The notes beneath the pieces are model-generated. The model was not told the origin of the DNA, ran no database searches, and saw only the letters and a list, made by a program, of their open reading frames with translations. This document shows positions 35,601 to 50,600 of a stretch of DNA of 64,000 bases, in pieces (within the stretch, counting starts at the first letter, position 1; each line of letters starts with the position of its first letter). Position numbers and translations under genes: made by a program. This DNA is from Dendrolimus kikuchii (lineage: Eukaryota > Arthropoda > Insecta > Lepidoptera > Lasiocampidae), in NCBI GenBank assembly GCA_019925095.2, contig CM034415.1, positions 5,985,001 through 6,049,000 on the forward strand, given 5' to 3'.

Positions 35601-38600
35601 TTAACCATAAATAACATAACATTCATTCATTGTATTACTTCAAATCAGGTTGGCTGCGACTCGCCTCTATGTTTTGCTGGGCAGTTGTATAGACTATATG
35701 GACTTAGTTTCTTTGTTATTATTATAAGCAAAAATCCGAATGTTTTCTTTATAAGTAAAAAAAAACTACTGCTCAGGGTTTGACACGCGGTTACGGCACG
35801 GGGCAAACTCTACTAATATATATGTTTGTATAGAGTATAGACTAAATCTTCCTGTATAGTGTCATCCACATAGATGAATTAGTTTTCTAAGTGTATTAAA
35901 ATTAAATTTCCATTCCAACTGAGACGGATACGCTTTAATACATTGTTGAGCCCAGGTTGTAAAAAGATGAGTAATTTTAAGGCTTCTCTTTATTATGTTG
36001 ATATACTTTATAATTGTAATAGGTTGTATTTTGAATGAGTTAAGAGTGTGGTGTAAATGTTTTTATATTATTAATTGTTAAAATTCATTCACATAAACGA
36101 TTCTGGTTATCGATAACTTATTTTATTTTTAACGTTACTTTAAGGATTTCTCGGTTTCCAGAGAGAATTTCGGGCCGATGTTTTCCATTTCGTAATAGAA
36201 AAACATAACGCTTTTTAAGTCATATGTCAACTCATTACATTTCTTTGGTCCAAAAGTCCCCGTCAGCTTTCCATTCCAAATTACATTACAGCTCACTTTC
36301 AGTTCATTTTTAAAGTAGAATTTAACAGGGGCTTGTCTCGGGGACAAATTCGCAATAAAACAAAACGACCCGAGACAGTTTCCCCGTCGTTATAGTACCT
36401 TACAGCACATTATGTGCTTAAGCAACCCCCGGGCACCCTCCTATCTAAGTACCAACAGCCACAGAAAGAAAGAAACAAAGAGAAAGCTGGTCAGCATAAA
36501 ATGCTTACTATCTGAATACAAATAGGTCGAAGTGATCATGTTGGAACTTGGTACACCAATTTAGGCACTTTGTTTTTAAAAATGGAACAGTATATTACTG
36601 TATATTTAGTATTTAAATTAAGAATGTTCGTCACATTAAAGTCGACTTTTGCTTGCACGAGTACAAGAAACAATACTGCCAACATTTTAATAAATGTTAT
36701 GATTATAAGATGTGGAAACGTGAAAAAAATAATTGCAATGATAACAGATGCCGAGATTAACAATAAGAAACGAAGAGGATATAATCACTACGCTTAACAT
36801 AAATATTAAAACCAATAAAAAGGTCTTACATGTGTAAACAATCTTCTTAGACAAGATAGAAAATCAAACAACTTTGATCTAAGTAATTTTAAACTTTATT
36901 GTCAAATAGTTAACCATAATTTTCTGTGGAACAGTCTGTTCTGTGACTTAGTTTGGAAAAGTAATGTGCTCGCGGAACGTTAAATGAGTCAATTTGATAA
37001 CTGGCGAACATTTTCATACCACGACTGTACTTGTAGATTTATAAAGCTCTAAATTTGGCGGCTTCTGCGATTGACTAGCCAAGCCTTTGTCCGCCTAGTT
37101 CATTGGATTCAATTGTTGGCATGTGTAATAAGTGTCTTGGGTCGGTTCCAGAGTTGCCTGTTGTATATTACTAGAGAATGTACAATACAAATTTGGGTTT
37201 GTCTGCCGATTATTATTATTATCTATTGTAACAATATTAAGTAGGTATTTGATTAAATTATACGTCAACCCACACCCAACCTATAGCCACCTGAAAGAGA
37301 TTGATAATCAATAAGATTGCCTTTGATGTTGCCCTATAGCACATTTTCTTTTGTAATTTTGGTGTACGATAAAAAGTGTTACTATAATCGGGCCGTTTTA
37401 TAAAGTCAAATATTATTAGTGGTGGCAGTTATTCGATAATATTGCATTATTTTGCAATTTTGAACGTTACGCAACGTTCTTTTTAGGTTCAAAGTCTAGT
37501 AGTGTTCTCCGATATCAAAACGCAAGAAAAGAATAGTTTATGATGTAAGATTAGGGACATTATCAGAGTTAAATTGTTTACGGGCTGATTGTCATTCATG
37601 ATATTTTTCTTCTATAATATTATTTATTAGATAATAACGTTTTGATGAAGTTGTATATGACATGTACGTTCTGTATATTTTGTGCGCTCTCCCTCATACA
37701 AGTACCGACATCGACAGCTAGCTAGGCGTGGCCGCTAAAGTAGGGCAGTGGGATGCGACCCGCGCGACCCCGATGCGCGTTGCAGAGCTATCGATTACTA
37801 TGACTGCATATCGACATAGTAGCCACCTGCCTGAATTCAGGTGGATTTCGCTCAGTGCAATCCCCAGTACAGCATTCTCTTTGTTCTCAGCCCACGCCCT
37901 ACAATCCATACCAATTTACACCAATATGAAATCGGGCAACTGCGTAACGACAAACATCCACTGATTTCATTATTTAGCTATGGAACTATAAAAGGCATTA
38001 AAATCGAAAATACCCCGAATCTCTATTCAACGGATATTGTTCAGAGCTTCAGACAAAGTATTTTCTCCTGAATTTTATTTAGAAATTTGCACTTTATAGT
38101 CGCAAAAGATAAACGAGGGAAGCGGGGGCATAAAATTTACGCTTTTCAGAAGTAGTATCTTTCCACCTATAGACCTAAATAAAAAAGTCTTTAAACAGCA
38201 TAACGTTAATTAGATCTTGAATTTTCAACATCTGATAACCTCGATCAATACGAGTAATTATTACACGTAAGACTTGCTACATTGACAAATTTTTAAATCC
38301 CTTAGTACATGTATAATTGTATACGACGGCCACCTCTAAATTTTTAGTTGATTCGGATCTTTACTATATAACTTTGTGTAGCGCCATATAGGCATTAGAA
38401 CTAGTTGTCAATTTTCATCGATATTCATGGATATCGATATGGGCTTGTATATCAACGAATCTAAAATTTTGGTGTGTTTTTGCCACTTTTAACATTGCGA
38501 AACAGTGAGATTCGGGGATTTCTTTGGACAGGAAAGACTGGAAGGACAGGAAAGCGATTTCCTTATCAGATAATATGCAAACTAGGTTTCCATGGATTTA

Positions 38601-41600
38601 AACAAGATAGCATCAGAAACTCGCTCAAAATGTTCTCAACTTCAGAGAAGACTGACCCAACTTTCCTGCGCGAGGGACTAAAGGACATTTTTACTCGCCA
38701 ATGTAATCCCAGTTATTCTTCTATTATTTGGTGTAAATAATTAGATTTTTGATAATTACTTGTTAAGATCAAAGGCATTCGAAATATGGTGTTGAAGGCA
38801 TATTCAAAGAATACGCTGGGAAGAAAAAAACTCAATGTAGATTTGTTAAATATGGTAAACGAAAAACGACATTTGTAGAAACTATCAAAATAAAAAAAGC
38901 GAAAATAGTTGTGCAATTACTATACGACAAGATTAAACTTCTATATAAGATAATCGAAGGCAAAGTAGAAAATAGAAGAGGGAAGAGAAAGCCTAGATTG
39001 GCGTCGATCAACTAAAGAAGAAGATAGGTGTCGTCTCGTACAAAGAAGTGAATGGAGGTTCTCGACTCTACCAACAAGAGCCGTCTTATACGGTTTACAA
39101 CCACATAAATCCCGCACTTTTCTGACTTTTACATTATCTTATACAGTATCAAATCAGATTACAAATGTACTCCAACGTGCACTAACATCTAGAAACTCAA
39201 TAAACTATATATTCATCAGACTTGTGTTCTTACCTTGAAACAACCAAACTACAACTACAGAGCAGGACCCATACTTTAATATTATAAATACGAAAGTAGC
39301 TATATCTGTTACATTTTCACTGAAAAAATTTGCTATATATGCAGTCTCATTACCGAGAATGGACACAGGATACCATTCGTCCCGGAAATCAGAATAGTTT
39401 CTGCGATAACTGTTTGTAAATTTTGTGGAGGTGAATGAAAAATCTAGATGAAAAATTAATACAATATAACCTGGGTGAATGTATTGTATACATACATTGA
39501 AGAAAATCCTAGTGTTATATAAACATGAATGGGGGTAAGTTCATTTTGGCGTAACTGCGACCAACAAAGAATTGTGCTATGCTAAATATTAGATTGATAG
39601 GACTATGAACATCAAGTAGACGCGTGCGCAAGTAGATAAGCGCAGTGTTGACCCCAATCTGCCGGTTGAACGGCGAACATGCCCCATTTTGCGAAATTAT
39701 CTGCGGAGCAATCTACTTGGGATCTCGGTTCAAATTATAATCTTGCTGTTACGAAACTAGAACGGATGTGCGATACCTATTTTGTATGTATCAAGAGCAG
39801 TTCTGTTCGCTGCTTAGACTATTAACAGAAAACATGTAAATAAGCACACCGCAAGAAACACTAGAGTTGACGAATGTCTAGTGCTTTTTGGAGTTCCATA
39901 GACATTTTGGCAAAATGTGACTACGTATATAATTATATTTATTTATATACGCCCTTCTACTAAACTTAACCTAAACACTCTTGCACATAACTCAACTTTC
40001 TACCACAATTCTTTTACCGTTAAGGCAATACAGCTTTGGAACGGGCTGCCTGGTCCTATCAGACAAGCAAAATCGCTACCGATATTTAAAACTATTACCA
40101 AAAAATATTACTTGGCTTTGGAATATTTCGACCTATATATGTTACGCATACCACCATCGTCGTTATTATCTCAATTAATTCCTGGGGTTGTCTGGAAGAA
40201 TCCGCATTTTTGCGATAAGACCGCCCTTTGTGCATAATTAAATACAGTTTTAGTCTGCAAACTCATTTTTCTATTGGTGTACAATAAAGTGTTGTCTATT
40301 TAATAAATTAATTCATTATGTCCATCCGCATCTATGCATGTCAGTCCTTTTTCTCAGAAACTATCTACTGAGTCTAATATAATTAAAATTAGGCTAGGTG
40401 GCGTAATCTACATCAGCTGCGCATTTTGAAAAACTAGCAAGTGCATTCCCAAAAAGTTTACACTACAGTACTACAAAAAGACATGAATATTATTTATTAA
40501 GTTCATTAGGACAGATATCTCGTTTTAATAGTCTATGTTTTGGCAAGCTCAGTACATCAGCCAATGTCTAGTATTACTAGAACGCACAAACGTTAATTTA
40601 AAAAACAACAGAGAGATAGATAGATAACACTTTAATGTACACCATTACAGAAAACTTACGAACTAGTTATTATTCTAATTTATTTATTTATTTAAGCACA
40701 AAACAGATTACAATCATTAAAAATGAATCAATAGCAATGTAATATATAGGGCTAGATCATAATCCAAACTATGTGCTAATTAAACGAACGACAAAGTAAA
40801 TAATATTCTTTTGAAAGTTGTTCATATTTATTTTACAAATAATATAAATAATGTGAATGAAAAATCGACAATAGATATTAAGACCGATTGTGTGAGACAA
40901 CTTTTTTCCATTTATTCATAAACTTAAATTGACTAGAATTAAAAATATCAATGTTAGCATTTAATTTGGTTAGTTCATTATAAAGGCGACACATTCGACC
41001 AATGGATTGAAATAAGAATTGTCATTACGATACACTTGAAGGGAAAAAACTGCTGGTTTTCAACATCGATAGTTGGTATTGATGTTAAGCAAAGACATTA
41101 AATAGGGTGAATCAATACGTCCATGTAAAATTTTGTGAAGAGAGACAAGGTCTGAAATGCTTCTACGATTTTCTAATGATGTCAGAGAGTACTAATTGTG
41201 TACAAAGGGTGGTCTTATCACTAAAAAGCGATCTCTTCCAGACAACCCGTGGCATAAATATTGCTGATTAGGAGTGACAATGGTAGTTGCAACAATGTCA
41301 GTTGCTAGTTTTGTAATTGAACATCAGACATGACGCTACATAATACTGTAGAGACATCGCAAAAGTAACAAAAAAATATTATATTTGGGGGGCTAACAGC
41401 TGCAATCTTAAAAACTAAGGTACATATACGCAAGGAGGACTGGCTTTTATAAGCCTCCAGAAATGGCAAAACCAAAAAATGCATTGTTGAAATAAGATGA
41501 TAAGAAAAACTAGAAAGAATTAAAAACTAAAACTATCTATAATTGTTGAGCAGGAAACTAATTATTATCCGCATAGAGTTTGATTAATTTTGTGTTAGAT

Positions 41601-44600
41601 TTATTTAGTTCTTGTCAGGTTTCTTTTTAGGGTTAATAATTCATTTTGTTATGTACTCTTTTATTTCTAAACGATACAATCGGCCATTTCCTTAATTGAA
41701 TAATAATGTTATATTTTTATTCATTCTGTGATTATCACCTGTTTTGTATAAAGCAGTTCTCTATAATTTACCATACTTTGATGTAACAATATTTGTCGCT
41801 ATTAGATGTGGTAATTGTGCAGATTATAATTCAAAATCTCTCAATTGTATATAGACGATATTTAGTACATTTTATTTTCATGTTGGCAGACGCGATAGAT
41901 TTTTTTACTGTGTTCCGTTTATTTTATTACATGTTTAATCCTTAAATATAATATTTTATTAAATTCCAATTCAAAAGTTTTTATTCCAAAATAAGTTCCA
42001 CCGGAGAACACTTTTTGAAGGTCATACATGTAAGTTAAAATTTAATTTTTACTTCCTATTCTATGTACACCGCTTCGCAACGTGTTGATGCTGTAAAGGA
42101 GAAGAAGCGGCAAGAAACTCCCCAGCAACACGTCTAGCTAAACATTGTTTTTCTTTATATTTCATATTCTATTTATATCTCAAATTCTTTTTTTTATAAG
42201 TTTTTTTTGTTTATATAATATCTTATATAAATAATTATCTAAATTTTCCAACCAATTATGTAATAAATTCTTGTCATTCATAACCTAATTAATAAAATGG
42301 TTTATCAATGACTTCAATCCGCTATCGGTTGTGCCAATTTTTATACTGTTAAATTGTTGGAGGGATGGCGAGGTGTTCTAAAAATGTTTGTCAACTGTGA
42401 AGAGTTAGTGGATGACATGGATGTAAGCCGTAAGGTTCTCTGGTTAGAAGTATAGTGACCAGTTGCTGTTCTTCCATTACCATAAACCCTTCTGAGTTGT
42501 TGCAAGTATTACATTTGTATTTACAGATGCTAAACAATCCGAAAATATGTCAATATCCACACGATCCAAAATTAAATTCGTTGACTGTTCTGACAAAGAA
42601 TGTATGGCGACGTGAATCTGAGCGTGTCAAAGGTGAGTGTAGTAATTTTCTAGGGCGTACAGGATTGGGAGGGACATAAAAATCTAGTTTTTTGATAAGA
42701 CTCGCACACTAAAATTTACAATAAATAACAAAAATAAAAATGTTACAATTATTTTTTAAAATTACTTACTAGGGTTTTCCCCATGGCTTCACCGCACTAA
42801 AAACCCTAGTAGATCCTAGTTTGAGATAAAGCTACGCATGTTACATAGCATAAAAAAATTTTTAGAAAGTAATCGCCCCAGAAAATTTACTCCGTTTCAT
42901 CCCGGAAATTGCCCCATTTTCCATTTCCCCTCGTCAAAAAAAGGTCGTATTTCAACTTTTTAACAAAATGCCTATTATTATTTAACTAAGCGGCATAGAG
43001 TTTTTTGTTTATATTCGAACTGCTATAAAAATTATCTTCTCGCCCAGCTCCTGCTTAGATTTGAATCCAGAACAGCCTTTATGGTTTTACTTAATTTTAA
43101 ACGAGCAAAATAATGTAGGTTTTAAATCCTCTAAGGGGCCACCCAGAAATAACGTCACACGTTAAGAGGAGGGGGGAGGGGCGTCGACCAAGTGTGACAT
43201 TGCGTGACAAGGGGTGGGTGGAGTCTTAAATTTCGTAACGTCACGTTCGAAATATTATAATAATACTAGCTGATGCCTGCGACATCGTCCGCGTGATATT
43301 TATTATTCTTTCAAAGCCGTTTAAGTAATTAAAGTTTTTTAACTATCCCACGGGAACTCTTTAATTCTTGGGGATCAAAAGTATCCTATATGTTGACCAG
43401 ATACAAAATTTAATTTAATCCAGTCGTTTCGGAGATTAGCCCGTACAAACAGAGAAACAAAAAAATTGAAAAAATCTAAATTAGTTCTATTTCACTTCTT
43501 ACATCCCCCGACTCGGTTTTTAGCTTTTTTTTCATTGTACAGAAATTCGATCTCTACAGTTTTATTATATTTATATATAGATATAAAGCTGAAGAGTTTG
43601 TTTGTTTGCTCGCACACGCTAATCTCGGGAACTACTGGTTTGATTTGAGAAATTCTGTCAGTGTTAGATAGCCCATTTATCGAGGAAGGCTATAGGCTAT
43701 ATATTATCACGCTAAGACCAATAGGAGCAGAGTACCAATGAAGAATGTTGCAAAATCGGGGGGTTTTGAAAACAAATTCCACGCGGGCGACGTCGCGGGC
43801 ACAGCTAGTACTAATATATAAAGTTGAAGAGTTTGTTTGTTTGTTTGCTTGAACGCACTAATCTCAGGAAGTACTACTGGTTTGATTTGAAAAAATTTGT
43901 CAGTGTTAGATAGCCTATTTATCGACGAAGGCTGTAGGCTATATATCATCACGCTAAGACCAATAGGAGCGGGGCTCCAATGGAGAATGATTCAAAACCG
44001 GGGGGTTCTTTTTAACTTACTTTTTTTAACTATTCCACGCGGACGAAGTCGCGGGCAGAAGCTAGTCTGATATATTTAAACTAATTACGGAACTGCTGTT
44101 TTAATTTAATAATATCTTGATCTTGAGGAGTCTCACGAATGTGACCAGCTGTGACAAGGACGGGAGACGGGGCAAAACTCATGACATTCGTGTGACGTCA
44201 TTTGTGGATGGCCCCTAACAAACCACTTAAACGGCTTATTTGTCATTTATTTGTACGTAACAAATAAGTATGCTAGTAGTTTCATTCGCCGAACAAAGGA
44301 AACTGATTTTCAAACGAGGTCATAGTACAAAATACAAAACAGACAAAAAAGATTAGCAAATAACAAAACGCAAATTTAAATAAACCTTTTGTATAAGAAA
44401 AGGAATAGAAGTTCACATTGTTCAACTGAATGTTAAAAGATTGAGCATTACATGAATATAGTAATATTATGCATTCATCTAACGTACCGGGGCTTTGACT
44501 AGATGGCGTTGTAGGTACACATTATTTGTATAACCTGCTAGGACATGCACAGGGGCGTAGCTACCGCCGTATCAGCCGTGTCAATGATACGGGGCCCCCA

Positions 44601-47600
44601 GGCTACAGGGGCCCCGAAAGTGTGTAAGCAAAAATTTCTAAAATGTTATCCAAGATTTTTTCATAGATTGAGAACATTTTTGAGAATAACTGCTGGGTTA
44701 ACAGGAACGAAAATCTAAAAAAACTGAAATCATCTTCAGCTATGGATTATTTGATAAACAAGTTTGCCGAAAAAAAGGCGAGAAAAGTGTATCTTTGTTT
44801 CGATTTATTTGTCTACTTTAATTCCTAGGATCGTTAATTATAAGTAATAACTTATAATTAATATATAATTATTTTAATTCAATTCTAGTATTTGTTATTT
44901 CTTTCATAAAAAAAACTTTACCCTTCCTTTGGGCCCCCCAACACATTTTGATACAGGGCCCGCCTAAGGCAAGCTAAACCACTGGACATGCCCGCGACTT
45001 TGTCCACACTTAACTTGAAATTCTCGCAGGGTTCCCAGGATAAAAAGTAGCGCAGATTTTAAGGCTAAGAATTTGCTGTCGATCAGCGAAAACCGCTTCG
45101 GAATCAGCCCAGGGTGTAGGTAAATCCCGAACAAACAGACGAAACCAAAATGCATCGTGCTCTCCATCGTTTATATAGTGTATTCCAGTTGGGTTTTTTT
45201 TAATAGCTTCAATGTATAGACAACCGTGCAGGAACGGAGAAAGAATACCAATTCCTGCGGCCGGGCGGTCTGTCGCAAGAGGCGACGAAACAACCCACAG
45301 CCAGGTGGTAGGGTATTTCCCCGTCTGAATGGCTACCAACCCTGGTTTAGAGTATGCCGCCATAACAACCTTGAGTTGTGTTCCGATAACAGTGGCCAGG
45401 CTCCAGTCTCCCTTAAGAGAGCAGCAGCGCATTTGTAGCACCTTTGGTGTTGCAAGTGTCCATAAGCGATAGTAACTGCTTTCCATTAAAAAAAAATAAA
45501 GTATAAATTAATATTATTTAAACAAAGTGTTAAGAGTTAGCTTGGTTAGTATTAAAATGAAAACAAAAATTGTTTTAACAAAAACAAAACCGACTCCACA
45601 CTGAAAACCAAAAAATGAATATTTAACCGACTTCTTTATACAACATCTTGAAGTCGTTTTTGAACTTGAATTTTTATGTTTTACTTGACACCAACTTCAA
45701 GATGTTGTTTTTTTTTGTGCAGGATCCATCTGAATAGCAGATGACTGTTTCAGCGATACCGGGCTTGGTAGGCTTCCCGACTCCGTAGAAGCGGAAGCGT
45801 TCAGCCCGGAAGCAGCGCGCTCGAGGAAGCACCTCCTGTGAGGTTCGACCTCGGCTCGACCGCTGCGGGGGAATGTCTCTATTGGACTAAGCCTTGAGGA
45901 ACTGAATGAGCTAAGGCAACAGACTAATGTGTTATTATGGGGACTCGTTATCGACTCCGCCGGCGGAACCGATCTTAGTATATCTTTACTACCACTTCGC
46001 AACGTGTTATAGCTGGCATAGAAGAAGCGGCGGAAGAAATTCTCCAGCAACACACCTAAGCTAATCTTATGTGGCTTTTGTGTGTGTAATGAGTGGTTGT
46101 GATTGGTGAGTCTTAGCGTTGAGTGAGAGGGCTAGGGGCCGGCGGCTCTCCAGCGTCTGTTCAATCTGTGTCTGTTATGCCAGGCTGATGTTCTAAGCCT
46201 CGGGGGATTCATGGTCGCGAGGAGTCGGGTGATTTTGTTTGGCTCGTCAATGAGGACATTGCGAGGACGCCGTTTGCTCGTGAGATCATTTGGAATGAGG
46301 CAAGATGTAGTAGAAAGTCGGTCAATTTTGTTTTTAGTGTGAAGTCGGTTTTGTTTTTGTTAAAAAAAAAAATGTTACTTTTAATCGATCAAATACTTCA
46401 ATAGCTTTAGAAATACCTGTAGAAATTGTACAACTGGCACGCGTATACAAAATTTCCATCTCACGCTTGTGTTATGGATAATAAACAACGGACTACTATT
46501 GCGGGGCCGATCCGAGATACCCAGACCATAGTAAATAACGGAGAAAAATCGTTTCCGGAATTTACCATACCAGGAATCGAACTCCAAGCTTCTGTGTTGC
46601 AATAAGGTCGGCAAGGCCTTAGCCCGCTCAACCACAGAGGTCATCAAAACATGTACAGAAAAGAGCCTAGGTGAGGGATTTCAAGCCTTATTCCTAGTAT
46701 TAAAACACTTCAGACTACTACGAATGATGTTTACTAACTCGAAGTAAATTAATAATAACTAGAAAATAATGAATAAAACCTCTCGAGACGTTCTAATTCC
46801 GTAGTAATAGGCAAAAGATACGAGATTAAAAAAACAGTAACAAGGAAAAATATTTCCATGAAGAACTCGAGGACGTATTTTAATATTCCCAAGAGGCTGT
46901 GCTCCGGCTCGAGAACGGTGTCAAGGCGAGTTGACGGGGCTTTCGTTTGACGGTGCCAGCCCATTTGCGCAGTGGCCGAACACTAATGGATTTAGGGGAG
47001 ATTTAGGTCAGAACGTGCGGTGCGATATAACCGACACATCTTGGGAAATTGGCAAGTTGAAGTGGCAATGGGCGGGTCATATATGTTGCAGGACAACTGC
47101 CGATTGTAGTGGAGGCCGGATTTCGGTAAACGTAGTGTTGGACGTCGCCCAGCCCGTCCAGATAGCCGGTGGGCGCTGGATGAGAAAAGCGGACGGGATG
47201 TGTGGCGCCGACTTGGGGAGGCTTACGTCCAGCAGTGGACTGTTATTCCCTGACGATGTACGGTACGAGACGTACCCCGTACGAGACACGGACGTGGCAC
47301 GTACCTATATAACACTTCAACAACATTTTATAAATTCATGGTACATCGTGCGGCATCCGGGCTCGGCCGCGCTAGAGCAAATCGATGTATACAATCGCAC
47401 CAGTGTTGCCAACACTTGTTAGAGAAAACTAACTGTGTCGACTCCTAATAAGCACTAGATTTGGTTGTAATTTGAAAATAACACCAATAATACAGTAAGA
47501 AATAAAAGATAATCTATAATATTATAAAATTCTAAACATGCCGTGTCTGTACATGTGATGCAATTTTTTCGACTTCTTGTCTGTTTATCTGTTTGTTCGG

Positions 47601-50600
47601 GATTCACGTAAAAACTACTGGGCCGATTTCGATGCCATTTTCGCTGATCGACAGCAAATTCTTAAATTTAAAATCTACGCTACATTTTATCCCGGGAAAT
47701 TTCTGGAATTTAATTAAAATTGCCAGATTGAAAAAAGAAATCGAATGCTACGATTTTTTTTTCACTGGTCGGTAGAAAATTTAATGTAATAAATTGTGTG
47801 ATATTTTTTATCCCGGGAATTTTCCCGGGAAGTTTGGAGTTGTTCGGATGCATAAAAATTTGCTTATTCTGACAGTTTCCACTAAAATGATAGCTTACGT
47901 TCTTTTTTAAATGCGATACTTTGTGTCCCGGGAATCCTGCGGGAATTTCAAGGCGAGCGTGGACGAAGTCGCGGGCATATCCTATTCTACATTATAAAAT
48001 TAACTACATAACTAGAGTTTGCCCTACGTCGCGTATCAAACACTAGGCAGTAGTTATATTTTACTCATAAAAAAACTTTTTTACATAATTATAATAATAA
48101 CAAAGAAACTAAATCCATATAGTCTAGACATCTGCCCAGCAAAACCATAGAGGTGACTCGAAGCCAACCTGATTTGAAGTAATACAATCAATGGCATGTT
48201 GTTTATGACAACGTATGTAGGGTATTTGTTAGTGAATTGAAAAAACCCAATTGCAGCGCCATTTATTTAAACGACATCATTTATCGGGATAAAAGTATGC
48301 TAAGTGTTGATTTGAGTAGAGTTTGAGTGTAGAGTTTCGTTTGTATGTTCAGTAGTTTGCAAAAAGGATGCGATCGCAGCGCTATCTTTTTTAGACGTCA
48401 TTTATCGGGATAAGAAGTATCCTAAGTTACGCCCCGGAATATAAGTTAACTCTATATCGTATTTCATTCAAATCCGTTCAGTAGTTTGACGTGATGATCT
48501 AACAGACCGACAAAAATTCAAAAAATTGCGTTTTCGGAATCTCTTGATCCAAATTATCCCCCTGATTTTTTTCACATTTTTAAACGCATTGTACAAACTC
48601 GAACCATTTACAGATTTATTTTAGTATAGATAGATTTTTTTCGAAAAGTACATTCCGATGGACGTTGTTATTTTAATGAAGAGTAATATAATTTTAAAAA
48701 GTTGTAAACATTTTTTTTAAGTCTTAAGAGACACGAAGAAGCGTTAGATGTAACCCCGAAAGCGGTAAATTAGGAGTGATGAATAACGAGGCTCGCGCCC
48801 GCAACGGTCTAAATAAACAAAACCCACAGCCAGCTAGTGGAATATTTGCATCGAGCTCCAATGCTCCCCCAATATTGCCAATAACGACCCGTCTCACCTA
48901 TCGGAGGTAGACGCCGAGGTCGAATATCGGTCCTCCCTCCCGGCCGAAATCACACTCGAACCGGTCACGGTTGAGGAAGTACAGGATTTCATCAAAGCCC
49001 TAAAGCCCCGCAAGGCCCCAGGCAATGATGGAATCAGCCATAAACTTTTAAAAATCCTCCCCGCCCAACTTATCTTAATTATGGTAAGCATCTTCAATGC
49101 CGCCATAAATAATTGCCAATTTTGGAAAGAAGGTCATCTCCGCAAACCAGGCAAATTCTAGTTACCGCCCCATCAGTCTACTCAGCTCGCTTAAACTGTA
49201 TGAGCGAGTCCTTCTTACAAGAAGAGATTTTGCAGCAATAATCTCATTTGAGCAGTTTGGCTTTAAGCTAGACACTCGTCCACAGCAAGTGCTCCGCATC
49301 ACGGAGCACGTCCTCTCCCACTTTAAATTATTCTTCGACGTCGCCAAAGCCTTCGATAGGTCTGGCACAACGGGCTGATATACAAGCTCGCGTATGCCCA
49401 TCAAGCTATACGACGGAGTTATCCCCTGGGTTAACGAAGTCAAATATCTTGGTGTGACTCTCGATAAAGGCTTGTACTTCCACAAGCACACCAGAGCGGC
49501 CGGGAACAGAGCATACTGGATCCTAGGCCGACTCTATCCGTTGATATGCAAGAAGAGTAAGATGAGCCTTAGAAATAAGGTGACTCTATACAAAACTTGC
49601 ATCCGCCCCATCATGACCTATGCGAGTGTGGTCTTCGGCCACGCCAGCGAAACAAACATCTGGAGACTGCAAAGAATCCAGAATCATTTTATGCGTGCTG
49701 CAGTCGACGCCCCGCGCTATATGCGGCTCGCCGACCTGCATCGCGATCTGGAGCTTCCCTCCATCAAAGATTATATAGTCACTCTATCGCGCAGATTCTT
49801 TGACCTCGCCCCCCATCACCCGAACCCTCTGGTGACGGAAACGGTCAACTATAAACCCACACCGAACGCTCCCATGAGAAATCGTCGCCCTCGCAATGTA
49901 CTCATTGACGAGCCCGATAAAATCACCCGTCTCCTCGCGATCATGAACCCCCCGAGGCTCAGAACATCAGCCTGGCATAACAGACGCAGACAGAACAGAC
50001 GCCGGAGAGCCCCCGGCTCGGATCCTCTTACACAAAGGTAAGACCCCACCAATCTCACACACTCAATACAGACACAAGTAGCCATACACGATTAGCATAG
50101 GCGTGTTGCTGGAGAGTTTCTTCCGCCGCTTCTTCTCCTCCAGCTATAACACGTTGCGAAGCGGTAGTAACGATAGACTAGGATCGGCTCCGCCGGCGGA
50201 GTCGATAATTGGTCCCCAAAAAACAATCATTTCAGCCTGTTGGCTTAGCTCTTTCAGCCTTTAACGGCTAATTCCCAATATAGAGTCAATCCCCCGCAGC
50301 GGTCGAGCCGAGGTCGAACCTCACAGGAGGTGCCTCCTCGAGCGTGCTGCTCCCGGGCCGAACGCCTCCGCTCCCACGGAGTCGTGAAGCCCCCAAAGGC
50401 TTCCTTTTTACCTTTTCAGTGTCTATCGGAACCCTAATGAATAATTCACATTAATTGAAACTGCCATTACAGTCCAGCGACTCAATTCTGCTATTTGAAT
50501 ATCTTGGTATCGCAAAGATATTCAAAGTACGATTCCATTGCGATAGTGTAAAAAATTCCTATTCTATTAAATCCACAATGTCTTCAATATCGTCGCGGCA

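Noticed and set aside
37718..37909. - strand [23 protein letters not shown]
   Set aside because: GC-rich patch without homology I can name; opposite-strand ORFs of similar quality overlap it.
38474..38740. 88-codon ORF ([20 protein letters not shown])
   Set aside because: An acceptor-like cgaaacag lies close to its start, but there is no partner exon or recognised family.
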